Shown: positions 1 to 8,246 of the stretch, one piece after another
How positions within the stretch are numbered: the stretch's first letter is position 1
Layout: each line of letters opens with the position of its first letter
Assembly: GCA_910587085.1 (NCBI GenBank)
Contig: CAJUMC010000026.1
Span: 1-42,631 of the forward strand
Origin: an uncultured Lachnospiraceae bacterium
GTDB lineage: Bacteria; Bacillota; Clostridia; Lachnospirales; Lachnospiraceae
Direction of reading: 5' to 3'
Length of the DNA: 42,631 nucleotides
Notes under the pieces: generated by a model
Database searches by the model: none
What the model saw: the letters and a program-made list of their open reading frames with translations, nothing else
What the model was told of the DNA's origin: nothing
Translations under genes and position numbers: made by a program

Positions 1-73
1 ATTTGAATCAAGTGCATGGTTTTAATTATGGAACACATTCATGCGTTTGTCGTGTCAGGAGATAGATAATTTC

Positions 74-102
74 TTGACAGGAGGATTATTGTATGGCATA
101 AT
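74..102 (+). promoter_or_regulatory. Sigma-A promoter of the twin-regulator operon
   Basis: Perfect -35 TTGACA at 74-79, 17-bp spacer, -10 CATAAT at 97-102. It lies 31 bp before the ATG at 133 and is the only strong promoter before the two regulator genes, so both are probably transcribed from here. Confidence 0.75.
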
Positions 103-132
103 TAAAAATATATTAAATACTGAGGATCTGTT

Positions 133-1146
133 ATGGATACATATAGAAAGGACATGAAAAAAGTACAAAACGACAGAGGGACAGGACTGGAGGAAAGTCT
201 CAGAAGGCAGCTGAAAATAACCAGAGAAAAAAGACATCTGACGCGGGAGGAAGTCAGTGAAGGCCTGATCAGCGCCGGGGAGCTGCGCCGCCTGGAAGAG
301 GGAAGAGTGGCCGATTTCTGGCTGCTTCGGCTTTTGATGGGGCGGCTGCATATTCTGCCCTCTGTAAATATCTTTTATCTGAGTGAGCGGGACAATGCTC
401 TGGCTAATCTGGAATCGGAAATCAGATGCAGCCTGCTGCTGTGGAATTACGAAAAGGCGGAAAATCAACTGAAGCAGTTTACCGAGCTATGTGATAAATG
501 GAACCGATTTCAGCAGATGATTTTTTATCGCTTGGATACGGCTCTGCGGGTACGGCTGATCAGAGCAGGGCGGAGCAGCAGAAAAGAGAAGGATGTAAAG
601 CGGCTCCGGAGGTTTATGGAGGAGAACATGGCAGGATTTGAAGAGCGGCTTCTTCAGCACAGGCTTTTTTCTCCGGAGGAGCTTGCTTTGTTATCGGTTT
701 ATTATGATTTCACGATCGAAAATACGGCAGAAAAATTAAAAAAGCTGTATTTCCTTATCCATTATTTTCGAGACGAATTTTCGCAGGAGGAAAAGCAATA
801 TCTTTTTTATGCGGATCTGATTCTTGCCTGTGCGCAATGCCAGTATGCGATGGGAGAATTTCAGAACTGCATACGACAATGCGAGAAAGGGCTGGAGCTT
901 ACGGAGTATTTTCATACCTGCGAGGCAACGGGCGAGCTGTGTGAGCTGATCGCGGACGCAAAGGGGGAGCTGTTTGCCAAAGAGATAGTGAACGCGGAGG
1001 AAAGGAAACCCTGGGCAGGGGATATTTTTCGTTGCTATATGCAGGCAGATGCCGTGTACGATACATTTTATTTTGGATATCAGGACGGGTACAGGGAAAA
1101 GCTGAGGGAAAAGGCGGAGCGATGGAAAACTATAATGTTGGAGTAA
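133..1146 (+). CDS. HTH/helical-repeat transcriptional regulator (first of a pair)
   Basis: 337 aa. Residues about 20-75 resemble an XRE-type helix-turn-helix with a degenerate recognition helix (TREEVSEGLISAGELRRLEEG), followed by roughly 250 residues of alpha-helical, TPR-like sequence (for example the Ala/Cys-rich helices near 230-255). This layout is that of the Rgg/PlcR/RNPP regulators, which often bind short peptides; membership is inferred, not proven. The start at 133 has GAGG 8 nt upstream. The next gene starts inside its 3' end (25-nt overlap), so the two are translationally linked. DNA here is more AT-rich than the metabolic genes further right. Target is unknown; the secreted protein and lipoproteins downstream are the obvious candidates. 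Confidence 0.75.
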   Translation: MDTYRKDMKKVQNDRGTGLEESLRRQLKITREKRHLTREEVSEGLISAGELRRLEEGRVADFWLLRLLMGRLHILPSVNIFYLSERDNALANLESEIRCSLLLWNYEKAENQLKQFTELCDKWNRFQQMIFYRLDTALRVRLIRAGRSSRKEKDVKRLRRFMEENMAGFEERLLQHRLFSPEELALLSVYYDFTIENTAEKLKKLYFLIHYFRDEFSQEEKQYLFYADLILACAQCQYAMGEFQNCIRQCEKGLELTEYFHTCEATGELCELIADAKGELFAKEIVNAEERKPWAGDIFRCYMQADAVYDTFYFGYQDGYREKLREKAERWKTIMLE

Positions 1147-2066
1147 TTATGCGCAAAAAAAGAGAGGCGCTGGGTTATACCAGGCGGAAGATGTGCGAAG
1201 TCTGCCATTGGGAGTTTACCGAAAAAACGCTGTGCCGCCTGGAAAGCGGGAGAGGAAGTGTGAGACGGGAGAGTATAGGAGCGCTGCTGGAGCTGTACCA
1301 TCAGCAATTTTACACGGCTGATGTGCTGCTGGATCTGGAAGGCAGCTCGGCCGGAAAGCTGTATTATGAGATTCCGGTACTGCTTTTTCAGGAAAATTAT
1401 CAGGAAGCACAGAGAAAATTAGAGCTTCTGGAACGGTATATTAATAAATGCTCAAAGACGGGGAGACGTTATCTGGAGACGATGAAAAGACATCTGCAGT
1501 GCAGCACAGAGGGGGATGAAATGGACGGGGAGGAAGCAATCCGTTTCTTTGAGGTGCTGCTGGGGGATATGCTGCCTGAGGGAGCAGATCTGGAAAAATG
1601 GCCGATGAATCATATAGAGCTAAATATTTTTCTTATATTTCTAAATATTCTCTCTTTAAAAAAGCAGAATAAACAAATCACATTAATTTCCAGGAGGCTG
1701 CTGGCTAATATAGAGCGGAGATATCAGCCAGGGTGGATTTTTGCGAATTTGCATGGGTGCTTTTCCTGCAAGCTGATTCGGGCCATGCACAAAACCGGAG
1801 AGGATGACAGGATTCAGGAACTTGCGGAAAAAAGTATAAAAATATGCAAAGAAGCCGGAAATATACCGAGAGTTTATCAGCTTCAAAGGGAGCTGCTTTG
1901 TTACTGGGAAGAAAATGATTTCTTTCAAAATGCCGGTCTGAAGGAGCAATGCTTTGAAACGGCAAAGAAAATGTATTTTTTAAGTGCCGTATGCGCGGAC
2001 AGAGGAAGCTGCAGCTATTTCAAAAGATATTTAAAGAGAGTTTATGGCTATGTAAATATATATTAA
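1122..2066 (+). CDS. HTH/helical-repeat transcriptional regulator (second of a pair)
   Basis: 314 aa from ATG 1122, which has AAGGCGGAG just upstream; an in-frame ATG at 1149 is a less likely alternative. Residues about 5-60 (VIMRKKREALGYTRRKMCEV followed by a CRLESGRG segment) look like an XRE helix-turn-helix, and the rest is helical and TPR-like. It has the same architecture as the preceding gene but low identity, so the pair looks like an old duplication rather than a recent one. It overlaps the upstream gene by 25 nt, so it belongs to the same operon. By family analogy (RNPP-like) it may sense a peptide or act as a partner of the first regulator; that is inference. Confidence 0.75.
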   Translation: MENYNVGVIMRKKREALGYTRRKMCEVCHWEFTEKTLCRLESGRGSVRRESIGALLELYHQQFYTADVLLDLEGSSAGKLYYEIPVLLFQENYQEAQRKLELLERYINKCSKTGRRYLETMKRHLQCSTEGDEMDGEEAIRFFEVLLGDMLPEGADLEKWPMNHIELNIFLIFLNILSLKKQNKQITLISRRLLANIERRYQPGWIFANLHGCFSCKLIRAMHKTGEDDRIQELAEKSIKICKEAGNIPRVYQLQRELLCYWEENDFFQNAGLKEQCFETAKKMYFLSAVCADRGSCSYFKRYLKRVYGYVNIY

Positions 2067-2071
2067 AAGAA

Positions 2072-2212
2072 ATGAACTATATTATTGGAACGAAACCGGG
2101 AGCAGACCTTTGCCGGGCAGCGGGGAAAAATTCTGTTTTTTATAAAACATTTTTCCATTTGTGTATTACTTTTGCTGCCTGGTTATTACTGAATTTATCT
2201 GAGAAAATATAA
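2072..2212 (+). CDS. Possible 46-aa hydrophobic-tail small peptide
   Basis: A short frame starting at ATG 2072, 5 nt after the second regulator, encoding 46 residues with a basic first half and a hydrophobic C-terminal helix (FHLCITFAAWLLLNL). Its position directly after two RNPP-like regulators and before a hairpin is where a cognate peptide gene could sit. However, the ribosome site is poor (AAAAGAA) and I recognise no family. Treat as speculative. Confidence 0.2.
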   Translation: MNYIIGTKPGADLCRAAGKNSVFYKTFFHLCITFAAWLLLNLSEKI

Positions 2213-2225
2213 TGAAAAATATTAA

Positions 2226-2267
2226 AATGGACTTATTTTGACATTTGATTATCAAAATAAGTCCATT
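2226..2267. terminator. AT-rich hairpin after the regulator pair
   Basis: Perfect 16-bp stem AATGGACTTATTTTGA (2226-2241) paired with 2252-2267, 10-nt loop, followed by GCATTTTT. It probably terminates the regulator operon; the long AT-rich dyad could also be a protein-binding site. Confidence 0.55.
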
Positions 2268-2380
2268 GCATTTTTAATAGGTAAAGAAGATAATATAAAT
2301 AATATACCGAAGAAACTTATATATTCGTAATGTACAAATTACAGGAAAAAAGAATAAGATAATATATCATTTCAAGGAAA

Positions 2381-2400
2381 GTAAATAAAGTGTATTTGTT
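2381..2400 (+). repeat. Inverted repeat, left copy
   Basis: GTAAATAAAGTGTATTTGTT. An exact inverted copy lies at 2831-2850. The core AAATAAAGTGTATTT is itself an imperfect palindrome (AAATA, 5 nt, TATTT), as expected of an operator. It lies about 15 bp before a TATAAT at 2415-2420, in the promoter region of the gene at 2478. Confidence 0.85.
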
Positions 2401-2477
2401 ATAAAAGCCGATAGTATAATAAGTTTGGTGCTATTGCTTGTTATGCTGGTGACAAATGGTACAGAATGGAGTAAAAA

Positions 2478-2732
2478 ATGAGAAAGAAATTTGCAGCAGT
2501 GACGTTGGCCATAACGCTCTGCGCTTGCTTTGCAGCACAGAATGCCGGCGCGGCTTCATGCCCGCCGCATGAACATACGAGAACCTTTTCTGAGCCGGCT
2601 GCCCATTATACCACACAGCATAAGGTTTACAGAAACCTTTATTTGGACGGTAAGCAGCTTTATAGTCTTTGCACGGTTACCAACGATGTAGTCCTGTATC
2701 ATATGTATTGTGCTGATTGCGGCAAAAGCTGA
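2478..2732 (+). CDS. Small secreted His/Cys protein
   Basis: 84 aa with GGAG 5 nt before the ATG. Residues 1-25 form a clear signal peptide (basic start, hydrophobic core, NAGAA cleavage region). The mature part of about 58 residues begins SCPPHEHTR and ends YCADCGKS, so it holds an HxH, a Cys pair of CxxC type and two more Cys: a possible metal-binding or disulfide fold. I do not recognise a named family. It stands alone between two inverted copies of a 20-bp sequence and between a regulator pair and two lipoproteins. It may be an exported signal, toxin or metal-binding peptide; nothing in the sequence decides which. Confidence 0.7.
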   Translation: MRKKFAAVTLAITLCACFAAQNAGAASCPPHEHTRTFSEPAAHYTTQHKVYRNLYLDGKQLYSLCTVTNDVVLYHMYCADCGKS

Positions 2733-2771
2733 ATACGGATCAGGTAACTATATCGAAGCATTCTCTGGCAA

Positions 2772-2785
2772 ATGATCCGGATCAT
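2772..2785. repeat. 14-bp perfect palindrome
   Basis: ATGATCCGGATCAT, 40 bp after the stop of the small secreted protein and 98 bp before the lipoprotein gene. It could be a short transcript-end hairpin or a binding site; no T tract follows. Confidence 0.4.
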
Positions 2786-2830
2786 GAAGATTAGATTATT
2801 ATATTTCAGTATATGATTTTATTAAATAAA

Positions 2831-2850
2831 AACAAATACACTTTATTTAC
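2831..2850 (-). repeat. Inverted repeat, right copy
   Basis: AACAAATACACTTTATTTAC, the exact reverse complement of 2381-2400. It lies 33 bp before the ATG of the lipoprotein gene at 2883, so each copy sits in a promoter region. Either one operator used twice or the ends of an invertible segment would explain it. Confidence 0.85.
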
Positions 2851-2882
2851 ATAAAACAGTTTGAAAGATCAAGGAGATTGAT

Positions 2883-4145
2883 ATGAAGATAAATTTTCAT
2901 CGAAAACAGCTTTTACCGCTTGCTTTTTTCTGCATGCTGCTGGCAGCCTGCGGTGAAAAATATACGGAGGACGAATCAAATCAAACGGATAAGCCGGGGG
3001 AAACGGAGCCGACAGGCCAGGGCGGCTTCAGCCAGAAGCTGGGGGCCGGCGGCGAGTCGGGGGATGCTCTGCCGCTGACCGGAAGGGCCTTCGGAAATCT
3101 GTCTGTGGCAGGGGAGGAGGATGCTGTTTACTGCAACCTGCCGGAAAATGTGACAACCTGGGATACGGTTGTGCCTGTTTGCGCCGATCCGCTGTATGGA
3201 ATTTTGTATTATGTGGATTATGGTGGTGATTATATGATTCATGCCGTTTATAACGGAGAGGTGCAGACTGTGGTGGAGCTGCCGGGCAGACGGCTGTTCT
3301 GCCGCGGCGGAAAGCTGTATTTCCTGCTGGAGGATTACAATCAGTTTTCTTTTGAGGGGGCAAAAAGCGGGAATCTTGCGGAATACGATCCGGTTGATGG
3401 GACAGTGAAAATCCTTTCGGAGCAGCAGTTTACTTCCATGGTCGTTTATCAGGACGTTATTTATAGTAAATTAAGAGGCGAAAGTGAAAATCTGGATGAC
3501 ATGTATTTAGAAGCGGAGGAACATTGGTTTTATTTTTTTGACACCGGCAGCTGGGAGCAGAAAAAAATAGAAAAGGATTACGCTCTGGATTTTCAGCGTT
3601 GCGGGGAGTATTTTATGGCTGCGACTCTGGAACAGAGCAAGGACGACCCGCGCTACAGTGTGCGGACGGGAATGGAGCTGCGCAGTGTGGATGGAGAACG
3701 GGGAACCGTGTGGGAGGGCCTGCAGCCGAAGCATGCTTATTACATAAAGGACGGCGGAATCCACTGGATGGATCAGGATGGCTTTCATATATGGGATATT
3801 GCTTCAGAACAGGATAAGATTTCTCTGAAGAACTATGGCGGCAAAGAGCTTCAGGATATTCTGAGGGGGGATCAATATTTCAGTACGGGGCAGTGGATCT
3901 TTGATCGGAAGACCGAAACCTGCAGCAAATGGAAGAGTCTGGATGAAACACTGAAAAAAGTGTATGAATTTTATACGGATGGCGATGCGGTTTATGCCAT
4001 CGCGGGACCGGCGGTCAGCGAGGTTAATAAGAATTCCGTGCTTCGGCGGGTTCAGGTGGTACAGGGCGTAGAGAGCTTCGATTATGAGGCGGGCGGCGCC
4101 GAAGAGATTGTGGCGGGGCTGAAATTTCTTCCGATGGGAAAGTAG
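2883..4145 (+). CDS. Lipoprotein of unknown function, beta-propeller-like
   Basis: 420 aa; AAGGAGATTGAT precedes the ATG. Residues 1-23 are a lipoprotein signal with lipobox LLAAC (modified Cys 23), followed by a Glu/Thr/Gly-rich linker to about residue 55. The body is rich in short beta strands with repeated aromatic-Gly turns (GILYYVDYGGDYMIHAVYNG, GRRLFCRGGKLYFLLEDY, GIHWMDQDGFHIWDI), suggesting a beta-propeller of the kind found in extracytoplasmic sensor or scaffold lipoproteins. No catalytic motif is visible. It is followed 118 nt later by a second lipoprotein that also starts with propeller-like sequence, so the two may act together at the membrane surface. Function unknown. Confidence 0.75.
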   Translation: MKINFHRKQLLPLAFFCMLLAACGEKYTEDESNQTDKPGETEPTGQGGFSQKLGAGGESGDALPLTGRAFGNLSVAGEEDAVYCNLPENVTTWDTVVPVCADPLYGILYYVDYGGDYMIHAVYNGEVQTVVELPGRRLFCRGGKLYFLLEDYNQFSFEGAKSGNLAEYDPVDGTVKILSEQQFTSMVVYQDVIYSKLRGESENLDDMYLEAEEHWFYFFDTGSWEQKKIEKDYALDFQRCGEYFMAATLEQSKDDPRYSVRTGMELRSVDGERGTVWEGLQPKHAYYIKDGGIHWMDQDGFHIWDIASEQDKISLKNYGGKELQDILRGDQYFSTGQWIFDRKTETCSKWKSLDETLKKVYEFYTDGDAVYAIAGPAVSEVNKNSVLRRVQVVQGVESFDYEAGGAEEIVAGLKFLPMGK

Positions 4146-4186
4146 AGGAGGTTCCGAACTGGCCCGGCTGCTGCGGAAGAATATAT

Positions 4187-4209
4187 CCGCCGAAATCCGG
4201 CGGGATTTT
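4187..4209 (+). terminator. Weak hairpin between the two lipoprotein genes
   Basis: CCGCCG (4187-4192), 5-nt loop, CGGCGG (4198-4203), then GATTTTC. Short stem and short T tract, so probably only a partial terminator within the operon. Confidence 0.4.
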
Positions 4210-4263
4210 CATGAAATAATAATGGGCCTAGTTATATTTTTTTATTATCCAGGAGGAAGGTTT

Positions 4264-6252
4264 ATGTGGAAAAGTATAAAAAGAAAAAGAGGGTTGGTGG
4301 GCTTCGGGCTGTTTCTGTTTTTGTGCGCATTTGCCGCCTGCGGGAAAAAGCACGCAGAGCCCAATATCCCGCTTCAGGAGCTGATTGTAGAATACCCGCT
4401 TGATAATATGCTTGCCTATGCGGCGGCGGAAGATGGAACGGTGTACGCGGTAAACCTGGTTCAGATGGAGGGGGAGGAATCCGAATATAGACTGCACCAT
4501 TTTGACGGACAAGGGCAGCATAAGGGGGATATCGGCCTGGGAGAGAATTTTTCCATGGTTGAAACGCTCGCGGTATCGGAGGATGGAAAGCAGGTGTATT
4601 TTACCTCGCAGAATGTCCTGTACGGGACTGATCTGTATCTTTTTTCCTGTTCCGTGGAGGACGGCAGGATTGACATGCTGTGCGAGATGCCATATTTTGA
4701 TCATATCAAACAGCTTGCGGTGGTGGGGGATGCTGTCTATCTGCTCGGCCAGTCGCCGAACTGGCAGACGAAAAAGGCGCCGGATTCGGGATATGTGTTT
4801 TCGGGAGAGCGCCTGGTCGCATATCTGTCTGATACCGGGGAACAGATACAGCTCGGGTTTGATTTTCCTGTCAGTATGTCTGCGAGCGGGGCGGAAACCC
4901 TGATGGTTTTCGGTTATCTGGACGGGGACGGCTATTGTATGATGGAATACGACCCGGCCAAAGATTCCATGCAGGTGGTCAGCCGGCTGGAAAATTATAA
5001 ATTTGACCGTTTTGCCGCCTGCAACGGCGGAAAGGATGTGATTTATGATTACGGTCCCAATTCCCGGGGGCTTGTGATCTCGGATGTCCGGGAGCTTTCG
5101 GTGGAGGCGGAGCTGTACCCGGACAGTATGACCATTCTGATGCCGCCAGGCTGCATAGGGGGCCGTGTTTACTGCCACAGCAGGGAAACGGGCAGCCTGA
5201 TTTCGTTCCCGCTTGACGCGGTGCGGCAAAACGGCAGGGAGCTTGCCTTCCTTTCAAAGGAATACGGGACGATAAATGCTCCCTATGGCTGCGGCTATTC
5301 CATAAACCGGCTGGAACTGTCCGAAGAGAAATTTACATTGAAAGTTCTGGCCAGGGATAAGGATTATGATCTGTGTATGGGGGATACTCTGTTCGGAAGC
5401 GGCGGAAACCTGCGGGAAAACGGCGTGTTTTATCCGCTGAACGATGTGCCGGAGATCGAGGAATATCTGGACCGCTGTTTCCCTTATGTGCGGGAGGCGG
5501 CGACAAAGGAGGACGGAACGATCTGGATGCTGCCGGTCAACGTCAATATATACGGGATGCTTCTAAGGCAGAATGCGGCAGAGAAAGCCGGGCTTTCGCT
5601 GTATGACGGAATGACCTGGGAGGAATATGCGCGGGAAATCCAGAAAGCGTCGGAGGAGGACAGGAAGCGGATCGACGCTGATTCGGACTTTCTGGTTTCC
5701 GTCTTTGGAGAGCAGTATTTTACACGTTATCATACGCTGGAGGGCGGATTGTTTCCGGATACTTATGCAGCGCTGTACGGCGTCTGTGAGGCGGACTGCG
5801 GAGGGTCAGTCTCTCAGGATGATTTTATTCTGATGTCGATGGGCGGCCCTCTCTGGCTTAATCTCAAGGGCAGCTCCGGAACGCAGCGGTACGGCGGGGA
5901 TGCCGCTTATATCGCAATGCCGAAGCTGAACGCTGAGGACAGGAATATTGCCAACTGTGTTTTTCTGGCGATAAATCCGGATTCATCGCGAAGGGATGAG
6001 GCGCTGAATTACATTGCCTCGCTGGCGGCGTATTTGTCGCAGCGCAGGGATCTGCCGTTTTTCAGGGACTGGCAGGGGGAGGGGATGCTGGACGAAACTG
6101 TGCACAGGACTTATGAAAATGGAGAGATTGGTTTTTCGGTGGATTATGATGTTTACGGGGAGGGACTTGACGAGCTGTTTTCCGGAACCCTGACGCTTTC
6201 GGATTATATGGAGCAGACGGAGCCAAAGCTTCGGACGTACTGGGGCGAGTAG
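4264..6252 (+). CDS. Lipoprotein with N-terminal propeller-like and C-terminal solute-binding-like region
   Basis: 662 aa from ATG 4264, chosen because AGGAGGAAGG precedes it; the frame stays open back to 4222 without a ribosome site. The lipoprotein signal ends in FAAC (Cys 26). Residues about 40-370 have propeller-like strands (AEDGTVYAVNLV, SEDGKQVYFTSQNVLYGTDLYL). Residues about 375-650 resemble family 1 extracellular solute-binding proteins: a GVFYPLNDVPEIEEYLD segment, a DGTIWMLPVNVNIYGMLLR segment, a LYDGMTWEEYAREIQKAS segment and a C-terminal helix region before a YGEGLDEL motif. The fusion suggests a surface protein that binds a ligand. No permease genes are next to it, so a transport role is not shown; sensing is equally possible. 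Family placement is inference. Confidence 0.75.
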   Translation: MWKSIKRKRGLVGFGLFLFLCAFAACGKKHAEPNIPLQELIVEYPLDNMLAYAAAEDGTVYAVNLVQMEGEESEYRLHHFDGQGQHKGDIGLGENFSMVETLAVSEDGKQVYFTSQNVLYGTDLYLFSCSVEDGRIDMLCEMPYFDHIKQLAVVGDAVYLLGQSPNWQTKKAPDSGYVFSGERLVAYLSDTGEQIQLGFDFPVSMSASGAETLMVFGYLDGDGYCMMEYDPAKDSMQVVSRLENYKFDRFAACNGGKDVIYDYGPNSRGLVISDVRELSVEAELYPDSMTILMPPGCIGGRVYCHSRETGSLISFPLDAVRQNGRELAFLSKEYGTINAPYGCGYSINRLELSEEKFTLKVLARDKDYDLCMGDTLFGSGGNLRENGVFYPLNDVPEIEEYLDRCFPYVREAATKEDGTIWMLPVNVNIYGMLLRQNAAEKAGLSLYDGMTWEEYAREIQKASEEDRKRIDADSDFLVSVFGEQYFTRYHTLEGGLFPDTYAALYGVCEADCGGSVSQDDFILMSMGGPLWLNLKGSSGTQRYGGDAAYIAMPKLNAEDRNIANCVFLAINPDSSRRDEALNYIASLAAYLSQRRDLPFFRDWQGEGMLDETVHRTYENGEIGFSVDYDVYGEGLDELFSGTLTLSDYMEQTEPKLRTYWGE

Positions 6253-6540
6253 AGAGGAGTTTCGGATGCTGGCTGCAGGCGATATTTTTCAGCGCCCGCG
6301 GACTCTCCTGCAAAACCGGAGACGGTTACAAAACCAGAGATCATCTGGGGCAAAATCAGAGATGGCTATCTCAAAAGCCGAAAAACCTGAGCCGTTTACA
6401 AGGCGTCTTGGAGGCGGGGACAGACGCGGGTGGAAAAGAAAGAGAAAGAAATCGTACGGCGTCTGGTGGGAGGACTGAATTTCTGTCAAGCCAGGGCTTA
6501 AAGGGAATAAAAAAATATTATATTTCTTATTAAAACAGAA
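6253..6540 (+). other. Non-coding stretch, possible 70-codon frame
   Basis: No convincing gene. A 70-codon frame from ATG 6266 to 6478 has a fair ribosome site (AGAGGAG) but its product is Arg/Lys-rich, without recognisable fold or signal, and is probably not real. The DNA has loosely repeated AAACCGGAGACGGTTAC / AAACCAGAGATCATC-like words. Confidence 0.3.
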
Positions 6541-6652
6541 GGAGCTGCCGAAATATATTTCCTGAAGCACGCCATGCGGATATCCGGCATACCAGTGTCC
6601 GGCAGAATGCGGCGGTAATGCTTGCAGAAAACAGGAATTTTTCAGCAGCTCC
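6541..6652 (-). terminator. Long imperfect inverted repeat at the 3' side of argG
   Basis: GGAGCTGCCGAAA...TTTCCTG (6541-6564) pairs with CAGGAATTTTTCAGCAGCTCC-like sequence (6632-6652): outer stem of 11 of 12 bp plus an inner CAGGAA/TTCCTG stem, with a 67-nt central part. Read on the minus strand it follows argG and is followed by TTCTGTTTTAATA, so it may end that transcript. Confidence 0.4.
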
Positions 6653-6692
6653 TGCGATTATATTTGATTTCTCTAATCTTACGGCTTCCTTT

Positions 6693-7913
6693 TTATTTTT
6701 CCTTATCCGCCGCCATCATCATCGCCCGCACCTTCAGCGAAAGCCCGAACAGATTGATAAAGCCCTCTGCGTCGTGGTGGTCGTACAGATCGCCCGTTGT
6801 GAAGGAAGCAATGCTCTCGTTGTAGAGGGAATACGGGGAAGTCGTGCCCTGCTTGATGATATTGCCCTTATAGAGCTTCATCTTCACTTCGCCGGTCACA
6901 TATTTCTGTGTCGACTCGACAAAAGCCTGCAGTGCCTCGCGCAGCGGGGTAAACCATTTTCCTTCATATACGACATCCGCGAACTTATCGCCGATCCCCT
7001 TCTTGTATGCAAGCGTGTCGCGGTCGAGGATAAGCTCCTCCAGCTGCGTGTGTGCTTCCATCAGAATGGTGCCGCCCGGCGTCTCGTAAACGCCGCGGGA
7101 CTTCATGCCGACCACGCGGTTCTCCACGATATCGACGATGCCGATGCCGTTCCGTCCGCCGATGGCATTCAGCTCCGTGATAATATCCGACGCCTTCATT
7201 TCGCGGCCGTTCAGCGCGACAGGAGCGCCCTCGCGGAAGGTGAGGGAGATTGTTTCGCCCTCGTCCGGCGCTTTCTCCGGGGATACGCCGAGCACAAGCA
7301 GATGATCATAGTTCGGAGCGTTTGCCGGGTCTTCCAGCTCCAGTCCCTCGTGGCTGATATGCCAGAGATTGCGGTCGCGGCTGTAGCTGTGGCTTGCGTC
7401 GAACGGGAGATCAATGCCGTGCGCATGGCAGTACTCGATCTCGTCCTCGCGGGACTGCATTTTCCAGGTTTCGTTGCAGCGCCAAGGCGCGATAATCTTC
7501 AGATCCGGGGCAAGCGCCTTGATGCCGAGCTCGAAGCGCACCTGATCGTTGCCTTTGCCCGTCGCGCCGTGGCAGATTGCGACAGCGCCTTCCTTGCGGG
7601 CGATCTCGACAAGCTTTTTCGCGATCACCGGGCGGGCCATTGAGGTGCCGAGCAGGTATTTGTTTTCATAGACAGCGCCCGCCTTTACGCACGGGATAAC
7701 ATATTCGTCAACAAATTCATCGGTGATGTGCTCGATATAGAGCTTTGCCGCGCCGGAAAGCTTTGCGCGCTCCTCCAGCCCGTCCAGTTCGTTGCCCTGT
7801 CCGACGTCGATGCAGCAGCACACTACTTCATAATCATAATTTTCCTTCAGCCACGGGATAATGGCCGTCGTGTCCAGTCCGCCCGAATAGGCGAGAATTA
7901 CTTTTTCTTTCAT
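6693..7913 (-). CDS. argG: Argininosuccinate synthase
   Basis: 406 aa, the normal length for ArgG. It joins citrulline and aspartate with ATP to form argininosuccinate, the penultimate step of arginine synthesis, in the cytoplasm. The N-terminal PP-loop AYSGGLDTT (residues 8-16) is intact, as are the downstream family blocks GATGKGNDQVRFE and LLGTSMARPVIAKK. GAAGGAGGATATC precedes the ATG. It is transcribed away from the PAP2 gene, from two candidate promoters, one of which shares an operator-like block with argC. argH is not in this window, so the last step is encoded elsewhere. Confidence 0.97.
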   Translation of the reverse strand: MKEKVILAYSGGLDTTAIIPWLKENYDYEVVCCCIDVGQGNELDGLEERAKLSGAAKLYIEHITDEFVDEYVIPCVKAGAVYENKYLLGTSMARPVIAKKLVEIARKEGAVAICHGATGKGNDQVRFELGIKALAPDLKIIAPWRCNETWKMQSREDEIEYCHAHGIDLPFDASHSYSRDRNLWHISHEGLELEDPANAPNYDHLLVLGVSPEKAPDEGETISLTFREGAPVALNGREMKASDIITELNAIGGRNGIGIVDIVENRVVGMKSRGVYETPGGTILMEAHTQLEELILDRDTLAYKKGIGDKFADVVYEGKWFTPLREALQAFVESTQKYVTGEVKMKLYKGNIIKQGTTSPYSLYNESIASFTTGDLYDHHDAEGFINLFGLSLKVRAMMMAADKEK

Positions 7914-7983
7914 TGCTGATATCCTCCTTCAAAATAAATGTGAAACGATTGCATTTCGGCTCTTTCCGCTCCAATCTTTTATA

Positions 7984-8012
7984 AATATACATCAAAATGT
8001 TTGAATATGCAA
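7984..8012 (-). promoter_or_regulatory. argG promoter P2 with arginine-operator-like block
   Basis: Minus strand: -35 TTGCAT (8007-8012), 17-bp spacer, -10 TATATT (7984-7989). The block TGTATATTTATAAAA (minus strand, 7977-7991) differs at one base from TGTATAATTATAAAA at the argC promoter. AT-rich TGNAT half-sites of this type are typical of ArgR/AhrC boxes; binding is inferred. Confidence 0.55.
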
Positions 8013-8078
8013 GAAGAATAAAAGTAAATATATCTTATCCGGAAGTGCAGTTTTCTTCTGCCGATCCTGCCTGCCGCT

Positions 8079-8107
8079 ATTATAGCGAATCGGCGCGGGA
8101 AAAGCAA
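8079..8107 (-). promoter_or_regulatory. argG promoter P1
   Basis: Minus strand: -35 TTGCTT (8102-8107), 17-bp spacer, -10 TATAAT (8079-8084). It would give a leader of about 160 nt before argG, running through P2. Confidence 0.55.
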
Positions 8108-8246
8108 GCTTAGAAAATTCCTAAAAATTTTATAATTTTTTTGTTGTATTTTGCCATGCCAAGTTATATCCTGTTGTCTAACCGGAACCGCTGAGTGCGG
8201 TGCAGAGCCGCCGAGAGCTTTGGAAACGGCAGATTGAGAGGGATTT

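Noticed and set aside
4222..4263. Earlier in-frame start for the second lipoprotein
   Set aside because: It has no ribosome site and would put 14 extra residues before a normal lipoprotein signal.
6266..6478. A 70-codon frame after the solute-binding-like lipoprotein
   Set aside because: Fair ribosome site, but the product is a basic low-complexity peptide without a recognisable feature; probably non-coding.
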